Positions 27,077 to 36,083 of a stretch of 64,000 bases of DNA are shown here, piece after piece. Below the pieces are notes generated by a model, which searched no databases, was not told where the DNA came from, and saw only the letters and a list, made by a program, of their open reading frames with translations. Made by a program: the position numbers and the translations under genes. The stretch lies in assembly GCF_010671565.1 (NCBI RefSeq), contig NZ_JAABOQ010000001.1, positions 186,001 to 250,000 on the forward strand, given 5' to 3'. This DNA comes from Spongiivirga citrea (GTDB lineage Bacteria; Bacteroidota; Bacteroidia; Flavobacteriales; Flavobacteriaceae). How positions within the stretch are numbered: position 1 is the stretch's first letter; each line of letters begins with the position of its first letter.

Positions 27077-28720
27077 ATGATAAAAAATATAAAACTTATG
27101 TTGTTCGTAGTCCTAGGGATTGCAATAACATCATGTGAAGAAGATTTCTTGGAAACAACACCCACAGATGCTATTTCTGCTTCTGACGCTTTGGCAAACG
27201 AAGAGAATATGCAGCTGGTTTTAAATGGTTTACACAGAGGCTTGTATTCTCAATCTCAAACGATTTTCCCAGGCGGAAATACAGCAAGAGCAGGCAACCA
27301 TTATTGGGTGCCACTAGGGGATAATTTAAGTGGTGAACTAATACATTCAGCCAATGCCAACAACTTAGGATGGCGAGATGAGATGCAGTGGAATTCACAC
27401 ACCCTGCCTACATCATTAACGAATAGAATTTTATGGTACCACCGTTATAATATTATTGCGGGAGCCAATCTACTAATTAATAGAGTTAATGATGGTACTT
27501 TAACACAATCGGAGAAATTAAATGAAATACTTGGACAAGCCCATACGTATAGAGCTTATGCATATCTTTCATTGGTACAACATTACGGAAGAGGTTACCT
27601 AATTGGTAACCCGGCATCAGATCCTGGTGTACCAATATTATTTTCTTCAGAAGCTCCTTTTACAAGTGAGCCAAGGTCAACAGTGCAACAGATTTATGAT
27701 CAAATTGAAGCTGATCTTAATGCAGCAATAGCCGCTTTTGAAAACGCAACCTCTAGACCAGGAGGTGGCGCAGCTGCCAAATCGCAACTAAATATCGATG
27801 TAGCATATGGGCTTATGGCGAGAATGGCATTGTCTAAAGGTGATTGGCAAACTGCAGCTGATGCTGCCATACGAGCGCGTCAAGATTATCCGATAATGAA
27901 TGAGGCCGATTGGAAATCTGGATTCAATACCAATGAACTTCCCGAAGTTATTTGGGGTAGCAACGTCATCGCTGCCGAAACCACTTTCTTCCGTTCTTAC
28001 TTTTATTTAATGAGTAACACATTCAACGGAAGTCAAATTAGAAATAATCCTAAGATTGCGGATAGAAGATTGGTTGATGCAATTCCGGATACTGATTACA
28101 GAAAAGATGTCTTCATAATAGGTGCACCAAACACCAATACCTCAGCAGCGAATGGACAAGGAGGTTTTGGTAACGATCCTAACTTCACAGATGAAGCTGT
28201 TTTCGATGCTGCTGTAGATTCGTTAAATGCTGTATACGGTATTACTACAAGGTTTAACTTACACCCATACATGCACTTCAAGATGAAGAATGCAAATCCG
28301 GGTTCTATTGATCCTGATGATGTGATCTATATGCGTTCATCAGAGATGTATTTAATTGAAGCGGAAGCTAAAGCCATGATGGGTGATATCGCTGGCGCAC
28401 AAGCAGCTCTCGATCCGCTAGGTTCTGAACGGGATAGTGCTTACGATTCATCCGTATTTAACACGCAAGAATTGTTAATGGAGCACATCAAGTTTCAAAG
28501 ACGTTTAGAGTTATGGGGAGAAGGATTTGGCTATACTGATAAAATTCGTTGGGATGAAGGCATTGATCATGCTGCCGACGGAGGTTCAGGTGCATCAGCA
28601 GTACTTTACCAAGAAGCTTATCAACAAGATAGACCATCAATTAATGATGATTGGATTTTCAAAATTCCACAAGCAGAAATTGATGCAAATCCTAATATCG
28701 GACCTGGAGATCAAAATTAA
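27077..28720 (+). CDS. SusD/RagB-family nutrient-binding lipoprotein
   Basis: A 547-residue surface lipoprotein with a lipobox ending ITSC (Cys20), followed by EEDFLETTPTDAISASDAL, the standard SusD beginning. It continues with TPR-like helices (LGQAHTYRAYAYLSLVQHYG, about 154-173) and ends with the SusD C-terminal pattern WIFKIPQAEIDANP. It caps the SusC channel and captures the substrate. It is the second gene of the SusC/SusD operon and is followed by a terminator at 28797. Confidence 0.92.
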   Translation: MIKNIKLMLFVVLGIAITSCEEDFLETTPTDAISASDALANEENMQLVLNGLHRGLYSQSQTIFPGGNTARAGNHYWVPLGDNLSGELIHSANANNLGWRDEMQWNSHTLPTSLTNRILWYHRYNIIAGANLLINRVNDGTLTQSEKLNEILGQAHTYRAYAYLSLVQHYGRGYLIGNPASDPGVPILFSSEAPFTSEPRSTVQQIYDQIEADLNAAIAAFENATSRPGGGAAAKSQLNIDVAYGLMARMALSKGDWQTAADAAIRARQDYPIMNEADWKSGFNTNELPEVIWGSNVIAAETTFFRSYFYLMSNTFNGSQIRNNPKIADRRLVDAIPDTDYRKDVFIIGAPNTNTSAANGQGGFGNDPNFTDEAVFDAAVDSLNAVYGITTRFNLHPYMHFKMKNANPGSIDPDDVIYMRSSEMYLIEAEAKAMMGDIAGAQAALDPLGSERDSAYDSSVFNTQELLMEHIKFQRRLELWGEGFGYTDKIRWDEGIDHAADGGSGASAVLYQEAYQQDRPSINDDWIFKIPQAEIDANPNIGPGDQN

Positions 28721-28796
28721 ATTGGGTTTGGTTTGATTACGCAATCATAACAATCCAATAAAGGAAAACTAATTTTGGTTATTTAGTTTTTAAGGT

Positions 28797-28833
28797 GAGG
28801 TGTCATTTACAATGTAAATGGCGCCTCTTTTTA
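28797..28833 (+). terminator. intrinsic terminator of the SusC/SusD operon
   Basis: GAGGTGTCATTTAC pairs with GTAAATGGCGCCTC around the three-base loop AAT, with a G-T wobble and one mismatch; a T run follows. Confidence 0.75.
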
Positions 28834-28955
28834 TTGAATAGCACCCGTTATTCATTTTAAAAAAGAACATGAAAATTCATCAACCTTCTGTTTTTAGCTT
28901 ATAACTAAGATTAAAGGGAATACTCAAAATGTGTGATAGAGGTGACGCAAAAAAA

Positions 28956-29735
28956 TTAAACTCCTGATAAGAATTTAATCGTCTCCTTATTGAAAAAATC
29001 AGGCTGCTCGACATTAACAACATGTCCACAGTTCGGGACAACGCATAAAGACGAAAACGCATGTGCATCAACTACCTTTCTAACCGATGGTAAAAACATA
29101 TAGTCTTCCTCTCCCATTACATAGTAAGTAGGGATTTTTAATTCAACCTGCCTAAAGAACCGAAGTAGAGGATTGATTTCTGCTGTCAACTTAAACCAAC
29201 GAATAAACTCTTTTTGGTATAATTTTTTAGCCTCACGTATAAAAAGCGAGCGCGATTCTTTGTGATTCTTGTTCGGCATGATTATAAAAGCAAAAAACTT
29301 GTACAACCATAAATAAGGAATCAATGACTTAAATACAATACCTACCCGCATTAAAATCTGCGAACGTATATTGAGCTTCATAATCGCTCCACCCATAATC
29401 ATGCTCTTTACACGATGTGGATGTACCTCAGCAAGTTGACGAATAATGATAGTACCTAGAGAGATGCCAATAAAATGAGAATTTTTAATCTTTAGGTGGT
29501 CAATAACTTCTAAAATATCATCAGCTATAGATTGAAAAGTGTAACGTTTATCAAAAGCATCTTTTAGCGCTGCTTTCGAATTTCCGTGCCCCCTTAGGTC
29601 AAGTAATAAGATATTATAATGTGCCTTAAAAGCCCTTAATTGCTTATACCAAATGGTACTGCTCCCTCCTGCTCCATGAACAAAAGTAACCCAATCAGTC
29701 GATTGAGGGTTTTCGTATATCGTATAATTTAACAA
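28956..29735 (-). CDS. alpha/beta hydrolase
   Basis: A 259-residue single-domain alpha/beta hydrolase. The oxyanion segment is VHGAGGSSTIWYKQL (19-33), then LDLRGHGNSK (45-54), nucleophile Ser92 in GISLGT, an acid in GEEDYMFLP near 215, and the catalytic His in CGHVVNVEQPDFF near 240. There is no signal peptide. The closest types are esterases and C-C hydrolases; substrate cannot be told. It is separated from the SusC/SusD operon, convergent with it and behind its terminator, so joint function is not implied. Confidence 0.85.
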   Translation of the reverse strand: MLNYTIYENPQSTDWVTFVHGAGGSSTIWYKQLRAFKAHYNILLLDLRGHGNSKAALKDAFDKRYTFQSIADDILEVIDHLKIKNSHFIGISLGTIIIRQLAEVHPHRVKSMIMGGAIMKLNIRSQILMRVGIVFKSLIPYLWLYKFFAFIIMPNKNHKESRSLFIREAKKLYQKEFIRWFKLTAEINPLLRFFRQVELKIPTYYVMGEEDYMFLPSVRKVVDAHAFSSLCVVPNCGHVVNVEQPDFFNKETIKFLSGV

Positions 29736-29918
29736 GCAATTATTTTAATGGTCAAAGGTAGTTACAATAAAAGTCATTACCAACTGCTTCAATTTACAGG
29801 TTGTTAATTGAGAAGTTTAGAACAGTAAAACTTATTCTAACAAAAAAATTAACAACAAAATAAAGTGTTAATTATCAATTAATTAACTATATTTAAGTTC
29901 TACTAACCAGCTAAAATT

Positions 29919-30098
29919 ATGAAACGTGTTGCCACCAAAATCCGACGTAAACTAAATCGAATTTCTATTGAAAAACGCTATCAAGAAATGATAGAAAAGG
30001 CTTATAATTTTCGACAGACAGATGCAGGCCTAAGTGACTTTTTTGAATATGAGGCGAATAAGCTTCTCGCAAAAATGCATCACCTAAAAGCGGAATAG
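29919..30098 (+). CDS. small protein, paralogue of the one at 32008
   Basis: A 59-residue basic helical protein. After an arginine/lysine-rich N-terminus comes YQEMIEKAYNFRQTDAG and LSDFFEYEANKLLAKM. The segment QTDAGLSDFF-x-x-EANK(I/L)L is shared with the small protein at 32008-32223, so the two are paralogues flanking the T9SS-sorted protein. The layout (charged helix, then a D-x-x-x-x-EA-N-x-I-L motif) is distantly like the Lacal_2735 family of Flavobacteriia as I remember it; unverified. The start follows an A-rich leader. No function is known. Confidence 0.7.
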   Translation: MKRVATKIRRKLNRISIEKRYQEMIEKAYNFRQTDAGLSDFFEYEANKLLAKMHHLKAE

Positions 30099-30171
30099 AA
30101 AGTAAAAAACAAGTTAAAACTGAGTCTCTACTGTACACAGTGAACGGAAAACTATTATCTTGTTCGCAAGT

Positions 30172-31917
30172 ATGAAACTTGGGCTAAAAAAGTACATTCC
30201 TTTTATTCTATTCTTTTGCTCGGCTGTTTTTCTTTCGGCCCAAGACTGTCCTACACCTATTTTTCCTTCAAATGGTGCGACCAATGTTCCAATCGACGCC
30301 ACCATTAGTTGGACCCAGGAAGTTGGTGTAACGGGTTACATTATCTCATTAGGCACAACTCCTGGCGGAACCGATATTGTTGACAGACAACCTACTGGAA
30401 GCCAAACTATGTTTAGTCCGCAACTAGGTCTACCTCAAAACACTCAGGTATATGCCACAATTAGCCTGTTCTTTTTAAATAGACCCCAAATTGTTTGCGC
30501 TACTTATTCCTTTACCACAGAAGCAGTAACAAATGTTCCAGAATGTGCAACTTTAAGTAGCCCTCCAAATGGGGCAATGGGAATTAATATAGCTACCAAT
30601 GTTTCCTGGAATTATGTTCTTGGAGCAACAGGATACTTTCTTACGCTTGAGACAATTCCTGGTACTGGTAACATAGCCAATAATATCGATGTAGGTAATG
30701 TATTATCATATAATCCTCCAGTAGATTTCCCAAATAACACGGAGATATTCGTTCGTATTACACCCTATAACGCCATAGGAAGTGCTATTAATTGTCAATC
30801 TGAATCATTTACGACCAGTATATTGGCAACACCTCCTACCTGCGCTGCCCTTATTAGTCCTGCCAATGGAGAAACTGATGTTCCCCTTACACCACTCATA
30901 CAATGGGAGGATATAGCAGATGCTACTGGTTATCGCGTTTCAATAGGAAGTTCTCCCTTTGATAATGACATCTTAGATGAGGGAGTATTTACTGCCAATC
31001 AAACGTTGGTAATCGATTTTGAGCCTAATCGAACTTTTTATATCACTATCATACCTTTCAATGATGCAGGCGATGCAATAGGGTGCCAGCAACAGTCATT
31101 TTCTACCATACTCGGATGTGGACCATTTTTTGATCCTGTCACGAATGAATTAATTGATTTTAGACCTGAAATTGAGCCTTTTGATGCAATAGGAATTTGT
31201 AACGGCAATACGACAACAATAACGACAAATGATGTGGCTGACGGCTTTAGGTGGTTTAGCATAGATAACATTGGAAGAGAAACACTACTCTCAGAAGAAA
31301 ACACAATAGAACTAACCGAAGAAGGAAACTACCGCTATGAAGCTTATAATGTTGTCGATGTTCCTTCTAATGGCACCACTACGGAGTGTATACGATCAAA
31401 TAGCTTTACTGCTACATTCGGTTCAGAACCTGCTAATATTACCAATATTGAAACTGTCTTAGAACAAGGTTTATTCGATCTTACAATTCAAATATCGGGA
31501 ACTGGTGACTATGAATTTTCTTTGGACAATATAGATGGTCCTTATCAGGATTCTAATGCTTTCTCAGGGGTAACTGCAGGACTTATAACTGTTTATGTTA
31601 GAGATAAAGGAGGTTGTGGTATAGTTGATAGAAGTATTCGCCTAGAACTGCCTAATGTTTTTCCAAAGTTTTTTACACCGAATGGAGATGGATTTAATGA
31701 TACTTGGCAATATATACTTCCAGATACTGGAGATATTCCTATTAGAGTAATTCGCATTTATGACAGATTTGGTAGACTATTAAAGGAAATATCTCCGACT
31801 TCAGTGGGCTGGGATGGTTTCTTTTTAGGAAAACCACTTCCTTCCTCAGATTATTGGTATCAAGCTATTACTACTGACAATGATGTACTAAAAGGTCATT
31901 TTAGTCTCAAAAGGTAA
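30172..31917 (+). CDS. T9SS-sorted multi-domain surface protein (type B C-terminus)
   Basis: A 581-residue protein. The start is set at ATG 30172 so that the signal peptide MKLGLKKYIPFILFFCSAVF follows and ends at LSAQ; an in-frame ATG 12 bp upstream is less likely. The mature protein has three similar ~95-residue Ig/fibronectin-like repeats beginning CPTPIFPSNGATNVP, CATLSSPPNGAMGIN and CAALISPANGETDVP. A beta-rich region follows. The end (about 495-581) is the gliding-associated type B sorting domain: FPKFFTPNGDGFNDTWQ, IYDRFGRLLKEIS, GWDGFFLGKPLPSSDYWY. It should be secreted by the type IX system and held at the surface. Likely role: adhesion or structural. Confidence 0.88.
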   Translation: MKLGLKKYIPFILFFCSAVFLSAQDCPTPIFPSNGATNVPIDATISWTQEVGVTGYIISLGTTPGGTDIVDRQPTGSQTMFSPQLGLPQNTQVYATISLFFLNRPQIVCATYSFTTEAVTNVPECATLSSPPNGAMGINIATNVSWNYVLGATGYFLTLETIPGTGNIANNIDVGNVLSYNPPVDFPNNTEIFVRITPYNAIGSAINCQSESFTTSILATPPTCAALISPANGETDVPLTPLIQWEDIADATGYRVSIGSSPFDNDILDEGVFTANQTLVIDFEPNRTFYITIIPFNDAGDAIGCQQQSFSTILGCGPFFDPVTNELIDFRPEIEPFDAIGICNGNTTTITTNDVADGFRWFSIDNIGRETLLSEENTIELTEEGNYRYEAYNVVDVPSNGTTTECIRSNSFTATFGSEPANITNIETVLEQGLFDLTIQISGTGDYEFSLDNIDGPYQDSNAFSGVTAGLITVYVRDKGGCGIVDRSIRLELPNVFPKFFTPNGDGFNDTWQYILPDTGDIPIRVIRIYDRFGRLLKEISPTSVGWDGFFLGKPLPSSDYWYQAITTDNDVLKGHFSLKR

Positions 31918-32007
31918 TTAACTACATTATTTACAATTATTTAACGTATTTACTACAACTATTGGCCTGCTTTTTGACGTACATATATTGATTTAAAACT
32001 TCAATCA

Positions 32008-32223
32008 ATGAAAAAGTCACAATTATGCAGGGTGGGAGCTACAAAAGTAGCCAGCGACTTGGGTTGGCCATTGGCTGAGTTAAAGCGCAAATATCAATTA
32101 TTTTGGGAGAAGTCATACAGCATGGAACAAACTGATGCTGGATTAAGTGATTTCTTTGCACACGAGGCAAATAAAATACTAAGGTCTTTAAAGAAATACG
32201 AATCGGCGACCTTTAGTATCTAA
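32008..32223 (+). CDS. small protein, paralogue of the one at 29919
   Basis: A 71-residue protein sharing EQTDAGLSDFFAHEANKIL with the 59-residue protein at 29919 (there QTDAGLSDFFEYEANKLL). Its N-terminal half differs (SQLCRVGATKVASDLGWPLA). It follows the T9SS gene on the same strand after 90 bp. Its last 11 bases overlap the 3' end of the convergent BtuF-like gene. No function is known. Confidence 0.72.
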   Translation: MKKSQLCRVGATKVASDLGWPLAELKRKYQLFWEKSYSMEQTDAGLSDFFAHEANKILRSLKKYESATFSI

Positions 32224-32992
32224 GGTTTTCAAAGTAATCAAAAGCTTTCAACAATCTCGAGCCATACCAAGAGAAATACTCCCCATCTACCAGTTCTACA
32301 GGTATATCTGTTTTTTCAGATAGTTCCCTAATATGTTTTTTTGAAAATGGAAAGGGTTCTGAAGACAAGAGAATTAATTCTGGTTTAGCTGTCCTCAAAA
32401 ATTCATTTAAAACTACTTCAGGATAACGATCTTCAGTAGCGACATTTTCAAATTTATTGATCGATAACAAATGATTAATAAATGTGGTCTTACCTGCAAG
32501 CATCCAAGGATCTTTCCAAATAAAATAAGCCACCTTTTTTACTGGCCTTGTTCTTATTTGATCTTTTAATCTTCTAACGGCATCAGATATATTCTCTAAA
32601 AGTGAACTTGCATTTTCGACTGTGTCAAAAATTTCTCCATACTGTTGAATTAGATTCATTGTATCATCTAAATTTTGAACATCTGATACATGAACAGGAG
32701 CAATCTTCTCTAGCTCTTTGACCATAAATCTGTCATTCTCCTCTTTATTACAAAGAATGATATCTGGTCTTAAAGCCTTTATTTTATCAAAATGAACTTG
32801 TTTTGTCCCGCCAACAACAGCTTTTTCTTTTCGTAGTGAAACTGGATGAACACAAAATTTGGTAATACCTACTAGCTCTTTCTTTAGGCCTAAATCCCAA
32901 ATCAATTCTGTCTGACTAGGAACTAACGAAACAATACGTTTTGGAGTAGAAGAAAGTTTAATACTGCGTTCAAGTTGGTCTACAATAGTCAT
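32213..32992 (-). CDS. periplasmic-binding-protein-like (BtuF/helical-backbone) protein without signal peptide
   Basis: A 259-residue protein of the helical-backbone metal-receptor type used for cobalamin or siderophore ABC import: RIVSLVPSQTELIWDLGL (about 19-36), VGGTKQVHFDKIKALRPDII and the C-terminal PVELVDGEYFSWYGSRLLKA. No signal peptide or lipobox is present at the annotated ATG, and the gene starts 1 bp after the pyrF stop, so an upstream extension is excluded. It may thus be a cytoplasmic protein or have a different role from a classical binding protein. No ABC permease is adjacent. It shares an operon with pyrF. Confidence 0.75.
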   Translation of the reverse strand: MTIVDQLERSIKLSSTPKRIVSLVPSQTELIWDLGLKKELVGITKFCVHPVSLRKEKAVVGGTKQVHFDKIKALRPDIILCNKEENDRFMVKELEKIAPVHVSDVQNLDDTMNLIQQYGEIFDTVENASSLLENISDAVRRLKDQIRTRPVKKVAYFIWKDPWMLAGKTTFINHLLSINKFENVATEDRYPEVVLNEFLRTAKPELILLSSEPFPFSKKHIRELSEKTDIPVELVDGEYFSWYGSRLLKAFDYFENLRY

Positions 32993-32993
32993 C

Positions 32994-33812
32994 TTAGCGA
33001 GCTTCTAAAATCACCTGCATATCTTGTTGAAGTGCCAGCGCCTTTTCTCGAGCCTTCGAAGCAAAATCGGTTCCATTTCCTGCGTAAATAATACCGCGCG
33101 AAGAGTTAATGAGTAATCCGACTTGGTCATTCATTCCATTTTTACAAACTGCATGTAAGTCCCCTCCTTGCGCCCCTACACCTGGAACTAATAAAAAACT
33201 TTCTGGGATGATCTTTCTTATCTCGGTAAAATATTCAGCTTTAGTAGCACCAACCACATACATTAATCGATCATTATTTTGATAAGTAGAAGATGTTTTA
33301 AGTACCTTTTTATACAAGGCCTCTCCATCGATTTCATTGGTTTGAAAATCGAATGCTCCCTTGTTAGAAGTCAATGCCAATAGTATAGCATGCTTATCTT
33401 CAAATTCTAAAAAAGGTTCAACAGAATCGCTACCCATATAGGGCGCTACAGTGATTGAATCGAACGCTAGGTCTTCAAAAAATGCTTTTGCATAGCGAGT
33501 TGCAGTATTTCCAATATCGCCTCTCTTAGCATCGGCTATTGTAAAAATATCAGGGTAATTATCGTTTAGGTAATCAATTGTTTTCTTGAGTGATTCCCAC
33601 CCTTTTACACCATAGGTCTCGAAGAAAGCGATATTTGGTTTGTAAGCGACCGCAAGGTCATGGGTTGCATCTATAATGGCCTTATTGAACTCAAAAATTG
33701 GATCTTCGGCTTCTAATAAATGAGCTGGGATCTTTTCAAGATCGACATCCAAACCTACACATAAAAACGATTTCTTTTTTTCTATTTGATCAACAAGTTC
33801 TTGGGTGGTCAT
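32994..33812 (-). CDS. pyrF: orotidine-5'-phosphate decarboxylase
   Basis: A 272-residue type 2 (long) OMP decarboxylase. Key motifs are [15 protein letters not shown] (15-29), YKPNIAFFE (about 57-65) and the catalytic [19 protein letters not shown] (about 91-109) with the D-x-K-R-x-D signature, and [11 protein letters not shown] near 204. It makes UMP in pyrimidine synthesis. The BtuF-like gene follows 1 bp after the stop. It reads away from a terminator hairpin upstream that belongs to the OmpA gene. Confidence 0.93.
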   Translation of the reverse strand: MTTQELVDQIEKKKSFLCVGLDVDLEKIPAHLLEAEDPIFEFNKAIIDATHDLAVAYKPNIAFFETYGVKGWESLKKTIDYLNDNYPDIFTIADAKRGDIGNTATRYAKAFFEDLAFDSITVAPYMGSDSVEPFLEFEDKHAILLALTSNKGAFDFQTNEIDGEALYKKVLKTSSTYQNNDRLMYVVGATKAEYFTEIRKIIPESFLLVPGVGAQGGDLHAVCKNGMNDQVGLLINSSRGIIYAGNGTDFASKAREKALALQQDMQVILEAR

Positions 33813-33824
33813 ATTCTTTTATTT

Positions 33825-33857
33825 AAAACAAAAAGCCCAGACATTATGCCTGGGCTT
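33825..33857 (-). terminator. intrinsic terminator of the OmpA-family gene
   Basis: AAGCCCAG (33833-33840) pairs with CTGGGCTT (33850-33857); the A-rich run to the left is a T run on the minus strand. Confidence 0.75.
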
Positions 33858-33880
33858 CAAAAATACGTATTCGTTTTGGT

Positions 33881-35929
33881 TTAATTAATCAATTTAATCT
33901 CGACACGTCGGTTTTGTTTTCGTCCCGCCATATACATATTGGTAGCAACAGGAAATTTCTCTCCTAATCCTACTGCTTCTAGACGAGAAGCATCAATACC
34001 ATTTTTTATTAAATAATCACGTACTGCATTCACACGAAGTTCTGAAAGTCGTTGATTCATGGCCTCTTCTCCTCTGCTATCTGTATGTCCTTCTAATCTA
34101 AATCTTGCACTTGGATATTGTTTCATCACAGCAGTCATTTCTTGTAAAACAGTGAACGATTCATTTTTAAAAGATGATTTATCTGGATCAAAGAGAATAG
34201 TTTTACCATATTCATTTAGCTGTTCTACAACTTCTTCAGTTACTTCGGGACATCCTTTTCCAGCGACAGTACCAGCGGTATTAGGGCAATCATCATCATT
34301 ATCATAAACACCATCACCATCAGTATCTGGCCAAGGACAGCCATTATTTTCAGGATCACCAGCAACATCTGGGCAAATGTCTACATCGTCATTGACACCA
34401 TCACCATCCTTATCTAAAATAGGACAGCCTTCATTGTCTTTTCTACCTGGTTCATCGGGACATTTATCATCTTTGTCATAAACACCATCTTCATCGCGAT
34501 CTGGCCAGGGGCAACCTCCATTTTCAATTGGCCCTGGAGTTTCAGGGCAGGCATCTTCTTTATCCACAATGCCATCTCCATCTTTATCTCTCGGTTTACC
34601 TCGATACAATGGTACTTTAAGTCCTGCATATACATCAACACCTTGAGATTCATCATTAATAACATTCGATAAAATAGATCCAGAACCTACAAACAACGGT
34701 CCAAAACGAAAGCCGCTTCCCCATGAAAACCCGCTATACTCTTTATATCCCACAGGCATATAAAAACTAAACCATTTGCTCTCATATCGGGGGGTAATAA
34801 ATGCATTAGTCACAACGCTACTACTATTTCTCGTAGCTGATTTTACCAAGGAATAATCAACATTCGCATTAATATATATTTTTGGAACAATTTTATAATC
34901 AACAAATAAATGAGCAGCTGTTGGTAAGCGTGGGTCCAAATCCTCGTCGGCTTCTTGAAAGGTATATACATTTCGAATTGCATCTTCAAAACTCACACTA
35001 TCGAAATCTGCTTCACTAATATTAACAGCATTAAGATTATACAACGCTTGAGTACTGTTTTTATAGCTTAATGAACCAATATCAGTTACTGATAAACCTA
35101 CTTTTAATTTATATCTTGTAGGATCCCCATGTGTATCTCCTGTGCCATCTGGTCTATATTCATAGGAGAAACCAACATCTGCTCCAAAGCCATTAGCACC
35201 ATCTACCAATTCAATATTTTCAAGATCACCTGCTAGATTACTGCTACGACCGTAGGTAAAAGCACCACTAGAATCGTAGGATGCAATATTAGGTGCTGTT
35301 CCATCGGCATCATAATTCAAGTTAACATCACCCTCAGCATATGCATTACCAAGACCTTGTAAATACTTAAAAGAAACTCCACCAGTTAAGAAGTGATTTC
35401 CTTTATCCATAAGTACGGTTGCATACGAAACTCCTACTTCACCCCAACCGTGTGTGGTTCCAAAAAAGTTATTTGCGTTTACAACAAAATCCTGATCGGA
35501 GTCAAAATCGTTAGTCACTGTTTCGAATAACTCACCATTAATATCATTAACATTTGCGAACAGGCGCGCTCTTGTAAAAACCGCAACTGAATGTTTTGGT
35601 TTTATATTGAACATAAATGAAGGTCCTAAAACATCAGCGGTAATAATATAGCTATTGGCATCTGAAGGAGAAGCTATCGCATCGCGCTCAAAATCGAAAT
35701 CGCTTTTGAGAAGATCAGAAAAGGAAACACCATAATAATCATTATCCCCCAAGCCGCTTAAGGAAGCTAGGTTGATATCAGCCTTATATGGGGTATCTAC
35801 AATTGTAGCTGGATTTACTACAACACCGTGGACACCTTTATAATTGTCTGATAGAAATCCGATATAGGATTGTGAAAAAATGCTAGCCGAAAAAAGACTT
35901 AGGACACTAATGAAAAATAGCTTTTTCAT
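33881..35929 (-). CDS. OmpA-family outer-membrane protein with TSP3 repeats
   Basis: A 682-residue protein with a signal peptide (about 1-19). The N-terminal ~430 residues look like a beta-barrel region of the DUF5723 type found in Bacteroidota porin-like proteins. About 447-555 is a run of calcium-binding thrombospondin type 3 repeats (DKDGDGIVDKEDACPETPG, DKDGDGVNDDVDICPDVAG and others). About 570-680 is an OmpA-like peptidoglycan-binding domain with ILFDPDKSSFKNES, RLEGHTDSRGEEAMNQRLSE and GLGEKFPVATN. It ties the outer membrane to the wall. It has its own terminator and is monocistronic. Confidence 0.88.
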   Translation of the reverse strand: MKKLFFISVLSLFSASIFSQSYIGFLSDNYKGVHGVVVNPATIVDTPYKADINLASLSGLGDNDYYGVSFSDLLKSDFDFERDAIASPSDANSYIITADVLGPSFMFNIKPKHSVAVFTRARLFANVNDINGELFETVTNDFDSDQDFVVNANNFFGTTHGWGEVGVSYATVLMDKGNHFLTGGVSFKYLQGLGNAYAEGDVNLNYDADGTAPNIASYDSSGAFTYGRSSNLAGDLENIELVDGANGFGADVGFSYEYRPDGTGDTHGDPTRYKLKVGLSVTDIGSLSYKNSTQALYNLNAVNISEADFDSVSFEDAIRNVYTFQEADEDLDPRLPTAAHLFVDYKIVPKIYINANVDYSLVKSATRNSSSVVTNAFITPRYESKWFSFYMPVGYKEYSGFSWGSGFRFGPLFVGSGSILSNVINDESQGVDVYAGLKVPLYRGKPRDKDGDGIVDKEDACPETPGPIENGGCPWPDRDEDGVYDKDDKCPDEPGRKDNEGCPILDKDGDGVNDDVDICPDVAGDPENNGCPWPDTDGDGVYDNDDDCPNTAGTVAGKGCPEVTEEVVEQLNEYGKTILFDPDKSSFKNESFTVLQEMTAVMKQYPSARFRLEGHTDSRGEEAMNQRLSELRVNAVRDYLIKNGIDASRLEAVGLGEKFPVATNMYMAGRKQNRRVEIKLIN

Positions 35930-36025
35930 GGTTTGTGGTTGAATTTATTGTTTTACTCTATTGGTTTAAACACTGCTGGCACAACGTCAATATTGGCCAA
36001 TTATTTTTATTTAAACACAAAATAC

Positions 36026-36063
36026 AAAAAGAGTCGATTAACAGAAGCTAATCGACTCTTTTT
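36026..36063 (-). terminator. intrinsic terminator of prfA
   Basis: A perfect 15-bp stem: AAAAAGAGTCGATTA (36026-36040) with TAATCGACTCTTTTT (36049-36063), loop of 8 nt, symmetrical so that it could work on both strands. It is just beyond the prfA stop on the minus strand. Confidence 0.88.
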
Positions 36064-36083
36064 AAATAGTTTATATCTTAGTT

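Noticed and set aside
34240-34580. Possible short tandem DNA repeat or CRISPR-like array
   Set aside because: The repetition is coding (thrombospondin type 3 units in the OmpA protein), with variable spacing and no constant repeat. No CRISPR array or cas gene is visible in the window.
34059-34665. ORFs overlapping the TSP3/OmpA gene
   Set aside because: They arise from the periodic GATGGNGAT-like repeat codons of the calcium-binding repeats, read in other frames.
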